Below are positions 37,209-50,199 of a DNA stretch of 64,000 nt, one piece after another. The notes under the pieces were generated by a model. That model did no database searches. It saw only the letters and a list, made by a program, of their open reading frames with translations, and was not told the DNA's origin. Source of the stretch: Mangifera indica (Eukaryota > Streptophyta > Magnoliopsida > Sapindales > Anacardiaceae); contig NC_058149.1 of assembly GCF_011075055.1 (NCBI RefSeq), positions 6,764,449 through 6,828,448 of the forward strand, given 5' to 3'. The position numbers were made by a program, and so were the translations under genes. Every line of letters starts with the position of its first letter. The stretch's first letter is position 1.

Positions 37209-37869
37209 CTTTACAAAGAAAGCAAAAGCCAAGTAATTAACCCAAGACAGAAAGGGAAAGAAAGATGCGGTGTTAAATTACGTTAAGAGCAGAATAAATA
37301 TATAAAGGCTGGTCCGGAGGAGGTGCATAAAGCAAATGCATGACGTTTGTTAGAAAGTTGTGCAAGAGCGTATAGTGAGGGGCTTGCGTGGCCAACTTCA
37401 CAACTTGACAAAATTAACTTCTTCTCTTTCACTTCCTGCTGGCCCTAAGCTAAGCGCCAATCTGGCCTCATTAATTGATTTTATTTTTAGACAATCCAAT
37501 TTAATTCATTTTATTTATACTTTGAGGTAATATGGCATTACACTATCATCTTGCTCTTAACCAAGAGATTGAATTTTGTTTTTTTCAAATTTTCTTACTG
37601 AAACGATTCAATTTATATTTTATCATACAAAAACGAATCCAATTTCAAACACTATTAAAAATTAATGTAATTGATTTTTTAAATTAAAAAATGATAAGTG
37701 GGATAATTGTAGGCTGATATGGACAATTATTGACTGAGTTAATTTTTTTTATTAAAATGATTGAATTTTCAAACAAACTTGTCATTTACCACACAAAAGT
37801 AACTATAACATCTTTTTCTACTACTTTTCTATTATATATCATATATGTTTGGAATCTTTTAATTAAAAT
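37209..37869. other. PIRL 5' flank
   Basis: Promoter and 5' leader of the minus-strand PIRL gene are expected here. A TATAAA-like word lies near 37300 (ATATATAAAGGC). MULE B begins 0.67 kb upstream of the PIRL start codon, with its own gene in the same direction. Confidence 0.45.
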
Positions 37870-38220
37870 TATATTTACGAAAAATTAAAATTGTTAGCCT
37901 CATTTAGGCCTACGTATACATTTATATCATATTTTTTATACTCTAAACATTTTTATCACTTTTTATGTTAGAATACCTAAATTATCCATATCTTCAACCT
38001 TGAGAAATCAGAACAAAGTTTACATTATTACTTTTTTTTAATGCACTGCAGAGAAAAAATATGTGTAGATATTTAGTATCAATATTTGAAACAAGATTTT
38101 TATATATGTGTTAAATAAGATCAAGTGAATTTAAAATTTTTGAGTTTAAATTTTTTATATTAAATCTACAAAAATTATAAACTCACTTGATTTTATCTCT
38201 CTAAATATTGTTTGTTTCCT

Positions 38221-38982
38221 TCATTCATATAAATGTACAACAAGCTTGTGGGAAATAATTTTAATTTCAAATGCTTGCAGAAAAGAGATAATGCAATTAT
38301 TTTTGCAATAGTATTTTTGAAATGGATTTGGATTATGGATGTGACTTAGATATGCTTCAATATTCATAAAGTCATGACGTCTCGCGCTACATTCAACCCC
38401 TTCATTACAAGCATGATTTTGACTTTTGTTAACGTCGTGGCTTGGAACACTATACATATCCTCATCAAATCCTGAGAATTCTTCATCATTATCATTATCA
38501 TCATCCTCGTTACCTGCTACTTCATAATCCTCATCCATGTCATCATTATTATCATCATCAACACCATAATTCTCATCAAACTCTTGGAAACTTTGCAGAT
38601 GTGTCCACTCATCTGTAGGATAATTTTCCCTTTCTTCCTCATGAACATCTTCGACTTGTTGATTGTCCCTTTCGTCAATTGGATTCTTGGCAATAGAAAG
38701 TTTTGTACATCCTTGTGAACTTCTTACTACAACCATCATAAACTCCACATCATTATCGTCTACAATCTTCATTAGACCCACATCACTTAGGATAAATACG
38801 CGCACATTTGATTGACTTCGATCGAGTCTTAGAGGATAGCTTATTCTCACAATGAATCCTTCAAAATCAACACTTGTGTCAATACACATCACTCTCTCAT
38901 TCCCACTAATATATCTTGTCACATTATCATCACTTTCGATCCACTGGCCTCCAGAGCGAATCTTAAATGCAGTTTTTTCCAT
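38221..38982 (-). CDS. Intact N-terminal ORF of MULE transposase (truncated), 253 aa
   Basis: This frame is open from the ATG at 38982 (MEKTAFKIRSGGQWIES) to a stop at 38221. The N-terminal 100 residues (SDDNVTRYISGNERVM, FEGFIVRISYPLRLDRSQSN, VRVFILSDVGLMKI) match the broken frame of MULE A at 4143-4420. The matching MULE A frame starts at the equivalent methionine, which supports this start over the upstream TTG codon. A long Asp/Glu/Asn-rich acidic region follows (about residues 120-195), then a tail that would lead into the DNA-binding domain in a full transposase but ends early. There are no stops in 253 codons, in contrast to the wrecked MULE A copy. Whether it is expressed is unknown. 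A 253-aa protein without DNA-binding or catalytic domain cannot transpose the element. Confidence 0.7.
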   Translation of the reverse strand: MEKTAFKIRSGGQWIESDDNVTRYISGNERVMCIDTSVDFEGFIVRISYPLRLDRSQSNVRVFILSDVGLMKIVDDNDVEFMMVVVRSSQGCTKLSIAKNPIDERDNQQVEDVHEEERENYPTDEWTHLQSFQEFDENYGVDDDNNDDMDEDYEVAGNEDDDNDNDEEFSGFDEDMYSVPSHDVNKSQNHACNEGVECSARRHDFMNIEAYLSHIHNPNPFQKYYCKNNCIISFLQAFEIKIISHKLVVHLYE

Positions 38983-39189
38983 CTTGATTACGAATAGCCC
39001 TAAAACATAAAAACACTTATGTTTAGGCAAAGTTTATGTACTGTAAATAGTAACCATCGATGAACAGTAACTTTCGGTGAAGAACAGTAACTTTGAAATG
39101 AAGAGAATCACAGTTAGCTCACACAAACAACCTTAGGTCTAGAGAATGGAATAAAGAAATTGAGTAAAATGGAAGAAAACAGAAAAAAA

Positions 39190-39740
39190 ATAAATTCATG
39201 GGGTTGGTGACGCCAACCCGTTCTTCGTCTGAAAACTTTTCAGAGTTAAATTTTTGTATTCTATAACCATCAATACAACATTAAACAACATTAAATAATA
39301 AAAACAACATGAAATAACAATATTAAACAATATGAAATTGAGTGGAATAGAAGAAAATAGGAAAAAAATCAAAGGGGTTGGCAATGTTAACCTGTTCTTC
39401 GTTTGGAAATTTTTAAGACCTGAATTTTTGTATTTAATAACCATTAATACAACATTAAACAATATTATAACAACTTTAAACAATAAAAACAATATGAAAT
39501 AATAACATTAAACAACATGAAATTGAGTGAAATGGAAGAAAATAGGAAGAAAAATCAATTCAAAGGTTGGCAAAATCCAACCCTTAATGCCAAGGGGTGG
39601 GTTGGTGACGCCAACCCATTCTTCGTCTGAAAATTTTTTAAACTTGAATTTTTGTATTTTATAACCATCAATATAATATTAAACAACATTATAATAACTT
39701 TAAAAAATAAAAACAATATTAGACAATCTAACGACATGAA
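39190..39740. repeat. Tandem repeats of about 175-220 bp upstream of the MULE B ORF
   Basis: The short palindromic word GTTGGTGACGCCAACCC or its variants starts units near 39203, 39376 and 39601. Each is followed by TTCTTCGT, a TTTTTGTATT(C/T)(A/T)ATAACCA block and AACATTAAACAACAT runs. The third unit has an extra partial copy of the GTTGG word at 39566. Short minus-strand open frames here only reflect the repeat. Confidence 0.75.
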
Positions 39741-40529
39741 ATCACAAATAAATTAAATTTCACATGAAATCATGAACATGAATCTATCATACATTATTTG
39801 ATTTTCAATTGTTCATAAAGAAAACATATAACATATGGGCTTGAATCAAGACTGACCTGAATATGAATGATTTTGCTGTGAAATCTTTATAACAAATATT
39901 AATTTTCTAAATAAATTTAGCAATTTTCGTCTCTCCTCCATTGTGTCCAATTTGAATTCTTTATATTGACTTTCTTACGGGTTTTATTGTTCAATCACAT
40001 GTCTTCTTTGTTGAAGAAGTATTTTTCCCATGCTACAGAGATTCCTTCCTCATTGGAAGGCTGAGAAAAAAGAAAGATGGTATTCTCTCTTTCAGCATGC
40101 ATGAGTTACATCAACGAGGGTATTTTGGAGGCTTTGAGATGAGTGGCATATATGTATACATGGTTAAAAAAAGAGGTAAAAATTTCAATTTCCCTATATT
40201 TATTGATGTTAAACCTTAGTTCTTTTTATTTTTTAATTCATATTGATAATTTCAATTCTTTTAATCAAAATGATGTTTTTATTGAAACTGTTCCTGAGTT
40301 TCTTATTTAGCCCAAATAATAAAAAAACTTCAAACTTTCAACCAAAAAAGTCCTAATATCAAAACTAAAACAACCATATGTGTTTGTCTATTTCGGGTGT
40401 GCTTTCTATTTTTTGTATAAATAAATTTGGGGAAAGAATATAATTTAAGATTTTTGTAAACTGCAAATGTCCATGTTAGTATACAAATTATCCACATCAT
40501 TGCATAAAATGTCTATGATAGTACAGTAC

Positions 40530-42800
40530 CTATCTCATATAGTTTTGAAGAAATATTTATTCCTAATTTTAAATTTGTTACTTATTTATATACTATTACA
40601 CTTTAAAACTCTAGTCCAAATTTTTTTATGTAACATCTAGTGAGTTACTATAAGTGACTAACTACAATATCGACGAATAAATACATATGTTATTTGTCAA
40701 TCGTCCAAAAGCATGGAGAAACCTTTTACTTAGAAACTACGAAAGAACTTCACAAGATAGTAGATCTCTTCAACATCTCTAATTGTTTTTTCATATTCTC
40801 ACTTGTGTCCACGAGGGAAAACTACCTTTTTCCACCAAATTAGGATCATGTTCTTAATGTAATATTCTATTTTAGTTCAATTAAAATAGGAATCATTTTG
40901 GTAAGGTAGTCTAGTGAATATATTTATACAACATGCACACATATATTGCGTCAGATTATTAGTAAGCAATTTTGACACATGAGATCTATCACTATCTTTT
41001 GGTAGCATCATTCAACACTATGATAGTTCTAACCGTATTATTGTTACCTTAAATCATAATAATATTAGGACTACATATATTTTTAGGAAGACCACCATAT
41101 GTGCATTGATTCTCTACTCATTATTCTACCTCCTATAGAGATTCATCATATTATAAATATAAAACAATGATGAAATTTTGTCATTTTTTTGATATAAACA
41201 TGATACATATACAACAAAAAACGATATAGACACATAATCCAAATGATTAGTATTAGAGCACTTATTTTAACAATCTCCCACTTACATAATATCAACTATA
41301 CATATTTTCGTTGTTATAAGTAAATTTACTGATCATTAAATATAATATCAATGATGAAAATATTTATCATTTTAGTAAATTCATTGGTCACTAAACATGA
41401 TACTGATAATAAATATTTTCGTTGTTATAATTATATTTACAAATCATTAAAAATTGTAACAATAATGAATATTCTTGTCGTTGTAATTATTTTATTGGTC
41501 ATTTAAATACCAATAAAAAATTTATCATTATGTAAAAGGAATATTAATAATAAAAATATGATTATTGACATTGATTATGGATTAATTACAATTATCTTAA
41601 AGTTGTCCAAGTGATCCACAATTATAATTTTAAAGGAAAAAACTATCTCCCTACAATCAAAATTAAAATACTTTTACAAGTAACATAAGAATCCATGTTT
41701 TATGCATAACCAATATCAAGTGTTTCATGTTTAACTTGTATTTTCAAGTACCTATAATTTGTGAAGAGAGAAGATATGATACACATATACATACATACAT
41801 ACATACATACATACATACGGGGCAATTGATGATTTGCTACCTTTAATGAAAACTAGTGAAAGTATGATCCTTTTTATAAGAATATTGAAATGTTTAATCT
41901 CTTTAAAAAGAAATTAAAAAGTTTCGTCTCTTTAATAGGATAAAAACAAAGTTAGGTCTCTTCATTAAAAAAATTACAGTTCAGTATCTCCATGGGTTTT
42001 TATCGCTTATATTTTTTAAGAAAAATCTATTCCTAATTGTAAATTTGTCACTTATTCATATACTATTACATGGTGAAAGCCCATTTTATCCAAATTTTTA
42101 TATGTAACATCAAACAAGTTATGATAAGTGACTAACTATAGTAACAATGAATAAACACATCTCTTATCAGTCAATCTTTCAAGAGCACAAAGAAACCTTT
42201 TACTTAGAGACTACGAAAAGAACTTCACATGACAGTAGATTTATTCAACATTTTCAAAAATTAATTTCCTAATCTCCCTCATGTACACAAGGGAAAATTA
42301 TTTTTTTCTACCAAATCGAGATCAAACTCTTAATTTAATATTCTATTTTAGTTAAATTAAAATAGGAATCCTTTTGGTGGGTCAGCTTGATGAACATGTA
42401 TATAAAACATACACCCATATATTGCGTCAAATTGTTAGTAAGCAACCTTGACACATGAAACATGTCACTACATTTTTGTATGATTATTCAATACTATGAT
42501 AATTCTAACCGTATTATCAATACCTTGATCATAATAATATTAAGACTATAAACATTTTTAGAATAACCATCGTATGTGTTCATAGGGTTCTCATAATCAA
42601 TAGTACACATTAATTCTCTACCTATAGTTCTACCATCCTAAGAACATTTATCATACTATAAAAATAAAATAATGATGAAAAATTGCCATTTTATTGATAT
42701 ACACATGATACATATATAAAAAAAATATAGATACATCATCCAGATAGTTAGCTTTAAAGCGCCTATTTTACTAATCTCCCACCTGCACTATAGCCATATT
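40530..42800 (-). repeat. Two LTR-like direct repeats about 1.48 kb apart
   Basis: A block at about 40530-41290 is repeated at about 42005-42795. Shared landmarks include TATTCCTAATT(T/G)TAAATTTGT, AAGTGACTAACTA, GAAACCTTTTACTTAGA, ATATTCTATTTTAGTT and the copia LTR landmarks seen at 1-1470 (CATATATTGCGTCA, then AACCGTATTATC, then the terminal TTTAACAATCTCCCAC edge). The layout (two similar 760-790-bp blocks with about 700 bp between them) fits two LTRs of a reduced copia element in minus orientation, or a segmental duplication. No coding sequence lies between the blocks. Confidence 0.6.
41785..41818. repeat. (ATAC)n microsatellite
   Basis: About eight ATAC/CATA tetranucleotide units. Confidence 0.9.
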
Positions 42801-42809
42801 TTGTTAAAG

Positions 42810-43160
42810 TATGTGCTTTAAAGTCAATCACCAAGGGCTATTTTGTAATTTCATCCAAACGATGTATCATACTTTAATAATAATAAATTATCAATTATTC
42901 ATTCGTTATCACATGTGTATGTACTTATATAAATTATGAATGACTTTAGATTGGTAGAATCATGATGAGTAACCTAATTTTGAGAACTCCATAAGCACAT
43001 ATAGTGGTTAATTTAGAAGCATTCATAGCCTCATTATTATTTTAACCAAAAGCACAAAATAATGCAAGGCTGTTGGTGTCAATCTAATGCAACATGTGGG
43101 TGCATGTTGACTGCATGTTCATTTGTGGGTCAACTTGTAAAGAGGATTCCATGGTGACCT
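42810..43160 (+). repeat. Inverted copy of the copia LTR unit
   Basis: Read in reverse, 43160 down to 42830 shows the same landmarks as the units at 1-1470 and 42360-42800 (GACCCACAAATGAACATGC, CAACATGCACCCACATG, then a TGATTCTACCAATC block). It stands head to head with the unit ending at about 42795, so TGTTAAAG-type edges face each other near 42800-42830. Confidence 0.6.
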
Positions 43161-43899
43161 TAGTGTTTGTAGAATAAATTTTCTACTTGAAGGTGGTGCA
43201 TGGTATCCTTAGAATTGAGATCACTAAAATGCTTATGCCAAAGCAATGCTAATGAGAATTGTCACAGGCTGATAGGTGTGAGCGCATCAAGAGGTCATTG
43301 TAGTGAGCTTACAGGCACACAACAATGTGAACACGATTCCAAGCCAACATCTAGTATGTAAGCAATAGTAATAGGGTTGTGTTAAGCTTATTATCCAATA
43401 ACCAAGGAAGGCAGGCCAAGTGAGGAAACAATCGAAGTTCCAAACCCTTAGTAAAATATTACAGCTAGTGGAGCCAAGGGAGTTTAAGAGTTCTGATAGC
43501 CACTTGTGCATGAATTTTATCCTTATCATATTGAAAATACTAGCCATGGGTGGCTTGACATAGGGAAGAGAAAATCATTAAGTGTAATATAGATTTTTAG
43601 GCATTGGTAGTTAGGGCTACATTTATTTTTATGTGCTTATATAAAGGCTTCTTTCTATAGATCTTTTTCAAGCAATCTTTAAAGAATACAACATATATTT
43701 TCCAGTAATCCATTCATTAGACTATGTTAGATTGGTGTTAAACCATATTAATCTTTATACAAGACGGTCTAATAACCTCAATTCTAAAGATCACATGTAC
43801 CTTTATTCACTAAAATGATATTTTTCATAAACATTAAAGTAACCACTCATATAGAATCCTTGATAACGTCATTAATTGTTACTATTTTGATTTATAATT
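43161..43899. other. Intergenic, no gene recognised
   Basis: The longest open frame (43547-43287, minus) has no recognisable motif and poor protein character. The DNA is probably repeat debris joined to the neighbouring LTR pieces. Confidence 0.4.
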
Positions 43900-45210
43900 C
43901 CCTTGTGTTGTGTGGAAATTTGATTCAATCTAATGGAATTACTTATCTTTTTGCATTTATGAAGCTTTGAGCATTTGTGGAATAAGTTGGGCCAAAAAGA
44001 TGAAAAACTGGAGCAGATCTATTAAACTGGAAATTTCATGATGCTGACTAGGCGTGGGCACGTGAAAGACGACAACAGAATGCAGAAATAAAATCTGGAC
44101 GTCCAGATCTGTTGCAAGGGTCCACTAAATATCAAGATTTGCTTCCTAGAAAAAGGATAATTACCAATTGGAAAAAGGATTAATAGAGATAAATAAGGAA
44201 GTATATTTTTGGTTGAAGGATTTACATTAAAGATACATATATTTTCCCTTCTTTTTGGGAGATATGTATCATTTTGCTTGGTTGGATTAGGAGATTAGGA
44301 TTGACTTTCAATTTCCAGATTTTTAGTAGGAAGATAATATATATACTCTTACTTTTATTTGAAATAATCAACCATTGTAATTAGAGAATTAGAGAAAAAA
44401 ACATGGTCTACAGTGGCTGAATAATTTATCTTGGTTGAAGGGATCTGAAACCATGGAACTACAATGATTGTGAGATTTATTTTTGTTCTTTAATGCATCT
44501 TTTAATTATTTGAGTATTGGTTATCTTTCTGAATTATTTTTTTCATGATTGTGTTGGTTGATTTCTAAGGTGCGCAATTAGTTTATCAATTAATATAATC
44601 TATTGCTAGTTTAGGTGTTGAATCCGTAATTGTTCAATCTACCTAATCGAAGTGACAACTAGGTTTATCGTTTGCTGCGTCAGAAACTTTAAATCCTAGG
44701 AAAATAATCAACTAGATTAAATGCAACGTCGTACGTTTGTGTTGTCTTGCTTCGTTGGTCTTTCTAATTCGTAATGCTATTGTTTAATTAAATTCGAGAT
44801 CGTATCCGAATTATTAATCAATAAGGGTTAATTGGAATACATGTTTTTGGTTAACTAATCGTAAGGAATGATAGGTAAATTTAATACCACAACGAATATT
44901 TGAATAATTAATTTGATATTTTTGGTTTCGATGATCAATCGTAGTTCCAATGGTGGATGTGACCGAAGACCAAGGTTTGTTAAATCGATTTATTCCTTTT
45001 AGATTATTTTACTGAATTTTTAATTAGCGTTTTTCATTATAATTTGCATTCACTTCAAAACCCCCCTTTTATTTATTTGTTTCGATTTATTTGTGACGAC
45101 ATACTAATCAAAGCTCTTCGAGGGAACGATCCCTACTTTCCTTTACTACATTTTTGTTGCAGGAATTTAGGATTTAATTTGGGTGTCAACGACAGCATGT
45201 ACCAATCCTC
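43900..45210 (+). repeat. Solo LTR-like block of Ty3/gypsy type
   Basis: This is non-coding DNA of about 1.3 kb with the layout of long plant gypsy LTRs: a U3-like part with TATATATACTC near 44340, then a leader-like part (GTGGCTGAATAATTTATCTTGG, then GAAGGGATC). The 3' part contains TTCGAGGGAACGATCCCTAC and ends GGATTTAATTTGGGTGTCAACGACAGCA. No gag, pol or primer-binding site follows, so it would be a solo LTR. The start is uncertain by about 50 bp. No target duplication was fixed. Confidence 0.5.
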
Positions 45211-45269
45211 TTGGCTAGTCATAATGAGATTGAATTAATATGTGATTTAATATTATTTTATCATTAAAA

Positions 45270-45710
45270 GAAGTTAGTCTATGTAATTCAAAAAGCAACC
45301 ACCCACATGGAATCCTCTAATGGGTTAGTCCAGTGAACACATATATAATTTGAATTCATATATTGTACCAAGTTGTCAACAAACAACTTTGACATATAAC
45401 AACTATCATTATCTTTCGATGAAGTTGTTCAAAACTTTGATAACTCTATCACGATTACCCATAACCTTAATCATGGTAATATTAGAGTTATTAACGTTTT
45501 AAGAATAGCTACCTAATATGCATATAAGGTTCTTATATTCAAGTGTTGAGCACTGATACTTTCATCATGGTTCAACTATTCTTAGGACAATTATGTATTT
45601 TGAATAAAATAATGATAATATAACTAACATGGTTATTAATTAAATATAAAATATTACATAAAATATATTTGTGATGATTTGCTCTAGGACACTACCTTAA
45701 CACCAGTAAC
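45270..45710. repeat. Further copy of the copia LTR-derived unit
   Basis: It carries the same landmarks as the array at 33300-35100: GGGTTAGTCCAGTGAACA, TTGTACCAAGTTGTCAAC, a TTTCGATGAAGTTGTTCAAAAC block, and GATTTGCTCTAGGACAC near its end. Confidence 0.55.
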
Positions 45711-47149
45711 TTCACTATCTCTTATACTTTGTGTGTGTTATATTTATGCGTTCTTGAATTGTTTCGGTTACCTTTGGGTGATTTTGAGTAGCATTTGAAA
45801 AATTAGGTTGACTTAGTCAAAAGGGTGCCACTAAGCATCGCATAAGTTTGATGATGGGACAACCAATCTGTGATAGAATGCACCCAAGACTTTTAGCCAA
45901 GTCATACTAGATGCAAGATGATATGTCCAAATGAAATGCCTCCACTTCTCATCCACAACATCAAGGATGCAATCAAGCCCATGAAATGCAATTAAGCTTT
46001 TTACCTTTAAACAATCTTTCTATTAAAAACCAAGTACACAAACCTCTTCCAAAGTAACCTTTGCTTTGGTCTTCTTCACCTCCACTTGACCAAAAAAAAA
46101 AAGCTCTCAAGCACTCAAAATTTTTTTTTTTGGTAAACAATCTTTGTAATATTTGTATATAAGAAAATAAATATACGATAGCCTAAACAGGCTACCTCCT
46201 ACCACAAGACATGGTTTAATTAGGATGAAAGCAAAAAATTAGTTCTATCTTGTCTTAATAAACGGGAAATTCTACATCTTTTCTTGACTAATTATCTTTT
46301 GACCGAGACACAATAATGGGTTGTATCGGGTTGTATTCAATGTGGCCCGTCATGCCAATAGGTGGTGCTACTCTATGGCCTACCAAATGGTAGACCTTGT
46401 AAGTTGTGTCAACCGACGACATTGCATGGCTTGAGGCATAACCAAAGGCCTCCTAGGTCATGCCTCTATAAGCCTCTAGCAAGTCAACTTGCGTGCTTTA
46501 ATGGGTTGGCCCATCATATCACATACATTTTTATTTTCTTATTTCCTAAATTAATAATTTATAACCCTTTCAAATTAAGCAAAATGAGGATGGTAACTCC
46601 AAAATTTTATTGAAAATGTTTCACTTATGATGAGAGAAAATCATAGTTACATTATAGAAAAATAATATAAGTCATACATAAAAATTAAACTCAATCATAA
46701 AAGTTATAAGTATCAAAATCTATCTATACTTTTTTAGACATCTTGAATACCTAATTCTTAAAGTCTTCAAAAATATTTTTGACCACTTGATTTTACAACT
46801 TGCAATTTCCAGCCACTCAATCCTTTATACACATAATAGTCTAAACCATTTTTTGGATGTATGTTGGACAATCGGTCATCCAAAATGCATCTACTTATAC
46901 TAAAAGTTAATTTCAATGTTGTTGTAGATATCAAAGACAATAGTAAATCACGTGACATGACATAAAACACTAAAGGATTGAATAACCTAAGAAATGGTGA
47001 ATTAGGCAAATTAAAATAATCTTTACAAAATTAAAGAATTAAACCAATTATGCAACTTAATCAATGACAATTATTTTTAATGCAATTTGTAAGTATGTCA
47101 AGATATATTTCAAATAATCAATGCAATTAAAACAACATAACATAAATTA
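45711..47149. other. Intergenic, no gene recognised
   Basis: No motif-bearing open frame is present. A less AT-rich patch lies at 46310-46520 and includes a plus-strand frame of 83 codons without recognisable domains. Confidence 0.45.
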
Positions 47150-48545
47150 TAAGTTTAAGGGAAGAGAAAATCAAACAAGTGATGTATAGTAATTTGGCAC
47201 AACCTGATCTATTATTTGTTTGCTTTTAGAGTATTCCACTAATTTTTTATTGACAAAACCCCAATCAAGCTTTGTTCACAGTATAAATAGCTTTCAAAGT
47301 GTTATTAACTTTTACAAGTGTAATAACTCATTTTCTCTCACTAGAATTCTCTAGCTCTTCAAAAGTGAACCTCACTCTTTTGTAATATGAATTTTATAAG
47401 AAAATTAAGTTTGAAACTCTCTCAAAAAGTGAATATAAAAGTTCTAGTTTGATACAACCCAACAAAAGTGTATTCAATAAAATAAATAAGGGTTTTGATT
47501 AAGAATAAGAGTTTTGTAAGTGAATAGCTCAATAACAATTTGCTTACAAATGTATGAAAGTTATTGGTTGCAAAAGTCTTTCCCCAATGATTTTGATTGA
47601 GTTTATATACGATTAAATAAAAAAAAGTTATCATTGTACACAAAATTAGTCATTTTAATTTTCCTAAAAAACACATAATTCAATCAACCATATGTAATTC
47701 GGTCAACCAAACATGACATGACACTTCTATGACATCCACATGACACTAGCTGTTAGAAAATTCATAGCATAATTTAGTCAATTAAAAGAAATTCTGATAA
47801 TCAGATTTCTAAAAGCCAAATTACAAGGCTTTTGGATGATCTGATAGCCCCTATTCAAAAATTCAACTAGTTAAATTTGGTCAACCAAATTTTATTGTAT
47901 ATTACCCCCTAAATTTTAAAAATTTAAAACTTTGAAAAGTGACACTTTAACACATTTTAGAAAACTCTTTCAAAACCAACTTTGAGATATAAAATTTTAT
48001 TCCACAAAACTTCATAATTGCCAATGAGTTTATGAAATTTGATAAAAAATTTGGCTTATTCAAAAGTTTGAAAAATGACATTTTAACCCAAAAATTTGAA
48101 AGATATGGAAAATGTCAATTTAACATATTTTCGAAAAAATTATTCAAACCCAAATTTGAGATATGATATTTTAATTCAGAAAACTTTATAATTTTAAATA
48201 AGTCATTGGAATTTGATAAAAATCAGTTTAACTCATAAAGTTTGAAAAACGACACTTTAACCTTAAAATGTAAAATATATGAAAACAAATTTTTGAGTAA
48301 GCTTTTACATGCAAACAAATTTTCTAATCGAAACTAATGTTTTAAGATACAAAAACCATCTACCTAAACTTTAACTTTTCTTTAAATCTTCAAGAATTCT
48401 TGATTTTGAATCTTGCCTTTAGTTTCCATCTTGATACTCTTTCAAGTGCAATAGATAAATTTTTACAATCTAAAGTCACACTCAAGTAAAGTTATTAGTC
48501 AATATGATTAGGGATAAATTAGTTTGTTATCATCAAAATAAGAAT
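47150..48545 (-). repeat. Copia LTR-like block with internal repeats, reverse orientation
   Basis: The reverse complement begins near 48545 with TATTTTGATGATAACAAACT, which resembles the start of SIRE/Maximus-type copia LTRs. It includes a TTTATA/TATTTATAC-like promoter zone and GAGAGAAAATGAGTTATTAC near 47330. Three diverged repeats of about 160 bp (landmark TTTGAAAAATGACA or TTTGAAAAACGACA near 47933, 48067, 48240) lie inside. The block abuts the C-terminal end of the hAT remnant, suggesting insertion into it. The 47150 edge is approximate. Confidence 0.45.
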
Positions 48546-50199
48546 ATAATGACTCATTGAATCAACAAACACAAGATTAGATTTTTTATGTGCTTTCCAC
48601 CATGCTAGGATATCGAAATTTTCATTTTCAATTATAATTTTAGAAAAATTATCAATATTAGAATTATTAGAAAATTCAACAAATTTTGAAATTAAACCTA
48701 CTATTTGTTTACTTTTTTGTAGGATAAACCACAAATACATCTTGCCATTAGATGAACCACTTGAATTTACCCATTGTTCCGAAATGTGCAAAGTGTTTTC
48801 ACATTTAGGTCTATACACAATATACATTTCAAACAAAAAAAATCCATAGCATCTACTCCAAAAGAGAAAATTCAAACGAAATTTCACTTATAACTAAAAC
48901 AAATTTTGATCTCCTAATATTTTGGCCCTATGATCTAATTCAATAGCTACAATAAACAATAAAAGTATATCTTTTTAATATTTTTATATTTATCGTCCAT
49001 TTGTTTAAAAAAAATGTAAAAAAAAATCATGATATTTATATTCTTTAAAAATAAAACTAATGTTCATCATAAATATAAAACTTAACAAATTGTCGGATAG
49101 TAAACTCCTAAACATTGGTCAATAGCATTTTTCAAGAGTTATAACTTATTAATTAAAACACTGCCAATTTTAAGTTATATTAAATTTAAAAAAGAATTCT
49201 CAAGATTTTTTGGTTGTATATTGAAAAAGGAAAATTAAATTAAATGCCCCATCCTACCCTAAACTAAGCAAAAGTGCCCCTTTTTCCATTTCTTAAGCAA
49301 AAAAGCCCCAAATTTTTTTTAAATATCAATACTACCCTTCACCACTTTTATATAAACTCACTCTCATACTTTTCTCACAGCATTCAAACTTTCACTCTCA
49401 TCTTCATTTTACTCAATATTTGATATTGTGGGTTTGTTTGGAAGAAAGAAAATTCGTATTTTTAAATTTGAATCGAAAAGATCAATTTATGAGAACGGGG
49501 TATTTATATGAGTTTTAACCTAAAACTTAATTTTATTTGTTAAATGAAGTTTGTATATTATATAAAATGGGCATTTAGATAGTTGATAATATAATAGGGG
49601 GTTAAAAATGTTAGAAAAATATGAGGGTATTTTGATATTATACCATGTATGAAGGTTTTAAATGAAATGTGAAGAAAATATAGGGACATTTTAATAAAAA
49701 TATACGAGCATTTGGATACAAGACAATGTATGAAGGTATTAAAAAGAAATGTTAAATAAATATAGGAAAGATTTTGAAATTAGACAAAATATGATAATGC
49801 TAAATGAAATATGCCTAAAATGAGAAAGCATTTTGATATTATAACAATATCAAGTTCGTATATGTTATGAAAATATAGAAGGCATTTTAATTTTTTTCAA
49901 TATATTAAGGGGTTAAATGAAATGTTAAAAAAATATAAAGGGTATTTTGAAATTAATCAATATATGAAACATACATTTTGGTATCAGATAATGTATAAGG
50001 GTGTTAAATAAAATATAAGAAAATTAGATGGGGTATATTGATATTTGACCATATATGAGGGGGTAAGAAATTGTAGAAAACTATAAGGGTCATTTTGATA
50101 TTGGTAAATGTTTAATATGGATTTTTTTATGACAAATGTTTTTTTAACCAAAATTATTCATTGTAGAATTAATAATTGAAATGACTAGTTATGTTGTTT

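Larger units (their letters stand above)
37879..40194 (-). mobile_element. Mutator-like element B, 2.3-kb internal-deletion derivative
   Basis: The left end (GAAAAATTAAAATTG..., then TTAGGCCTACGTATACATTTATATCA) is matched in reverse by the right end (GGGAAATTGAAATTTTTACC..., then CCATGTATACATATATGCCA). The flanking 9-bp repeats TATATTTAC (37870-37878) and TATATTTAT (40195-40203) differ at one base. The terminal sequence and encoded ORF show that it belongs to the same family as MULE A. It keeps only the 5' part of the transposase gene (38982-38221) and a repeat array (39190-39740). DNA-binding, catalytic and SWIM parts are gone, so it can move only with enzyme supplied from elsewhere. Confidence 0.8.

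Noticed and set aside
37209..37232. Eight extra N-terminal codons for PIRL
   Set aside because: The extension begins with TTG. The ATG at 37208 matches the MMYEQQ start of the PIRL6 group.
39196..39737. Hydrophobic minus-strand frames of 60-98 codons that look like membrane proteins
   Set aside because: They are translations of the tandem repeat in MULE B and repeat themselves. They are not genes.
43287..43547. 86-codon minus frame with Cys and Trp
   Set aside because: It has no recognisable domain and lies in LTR debris. Its length is within chance for the region.
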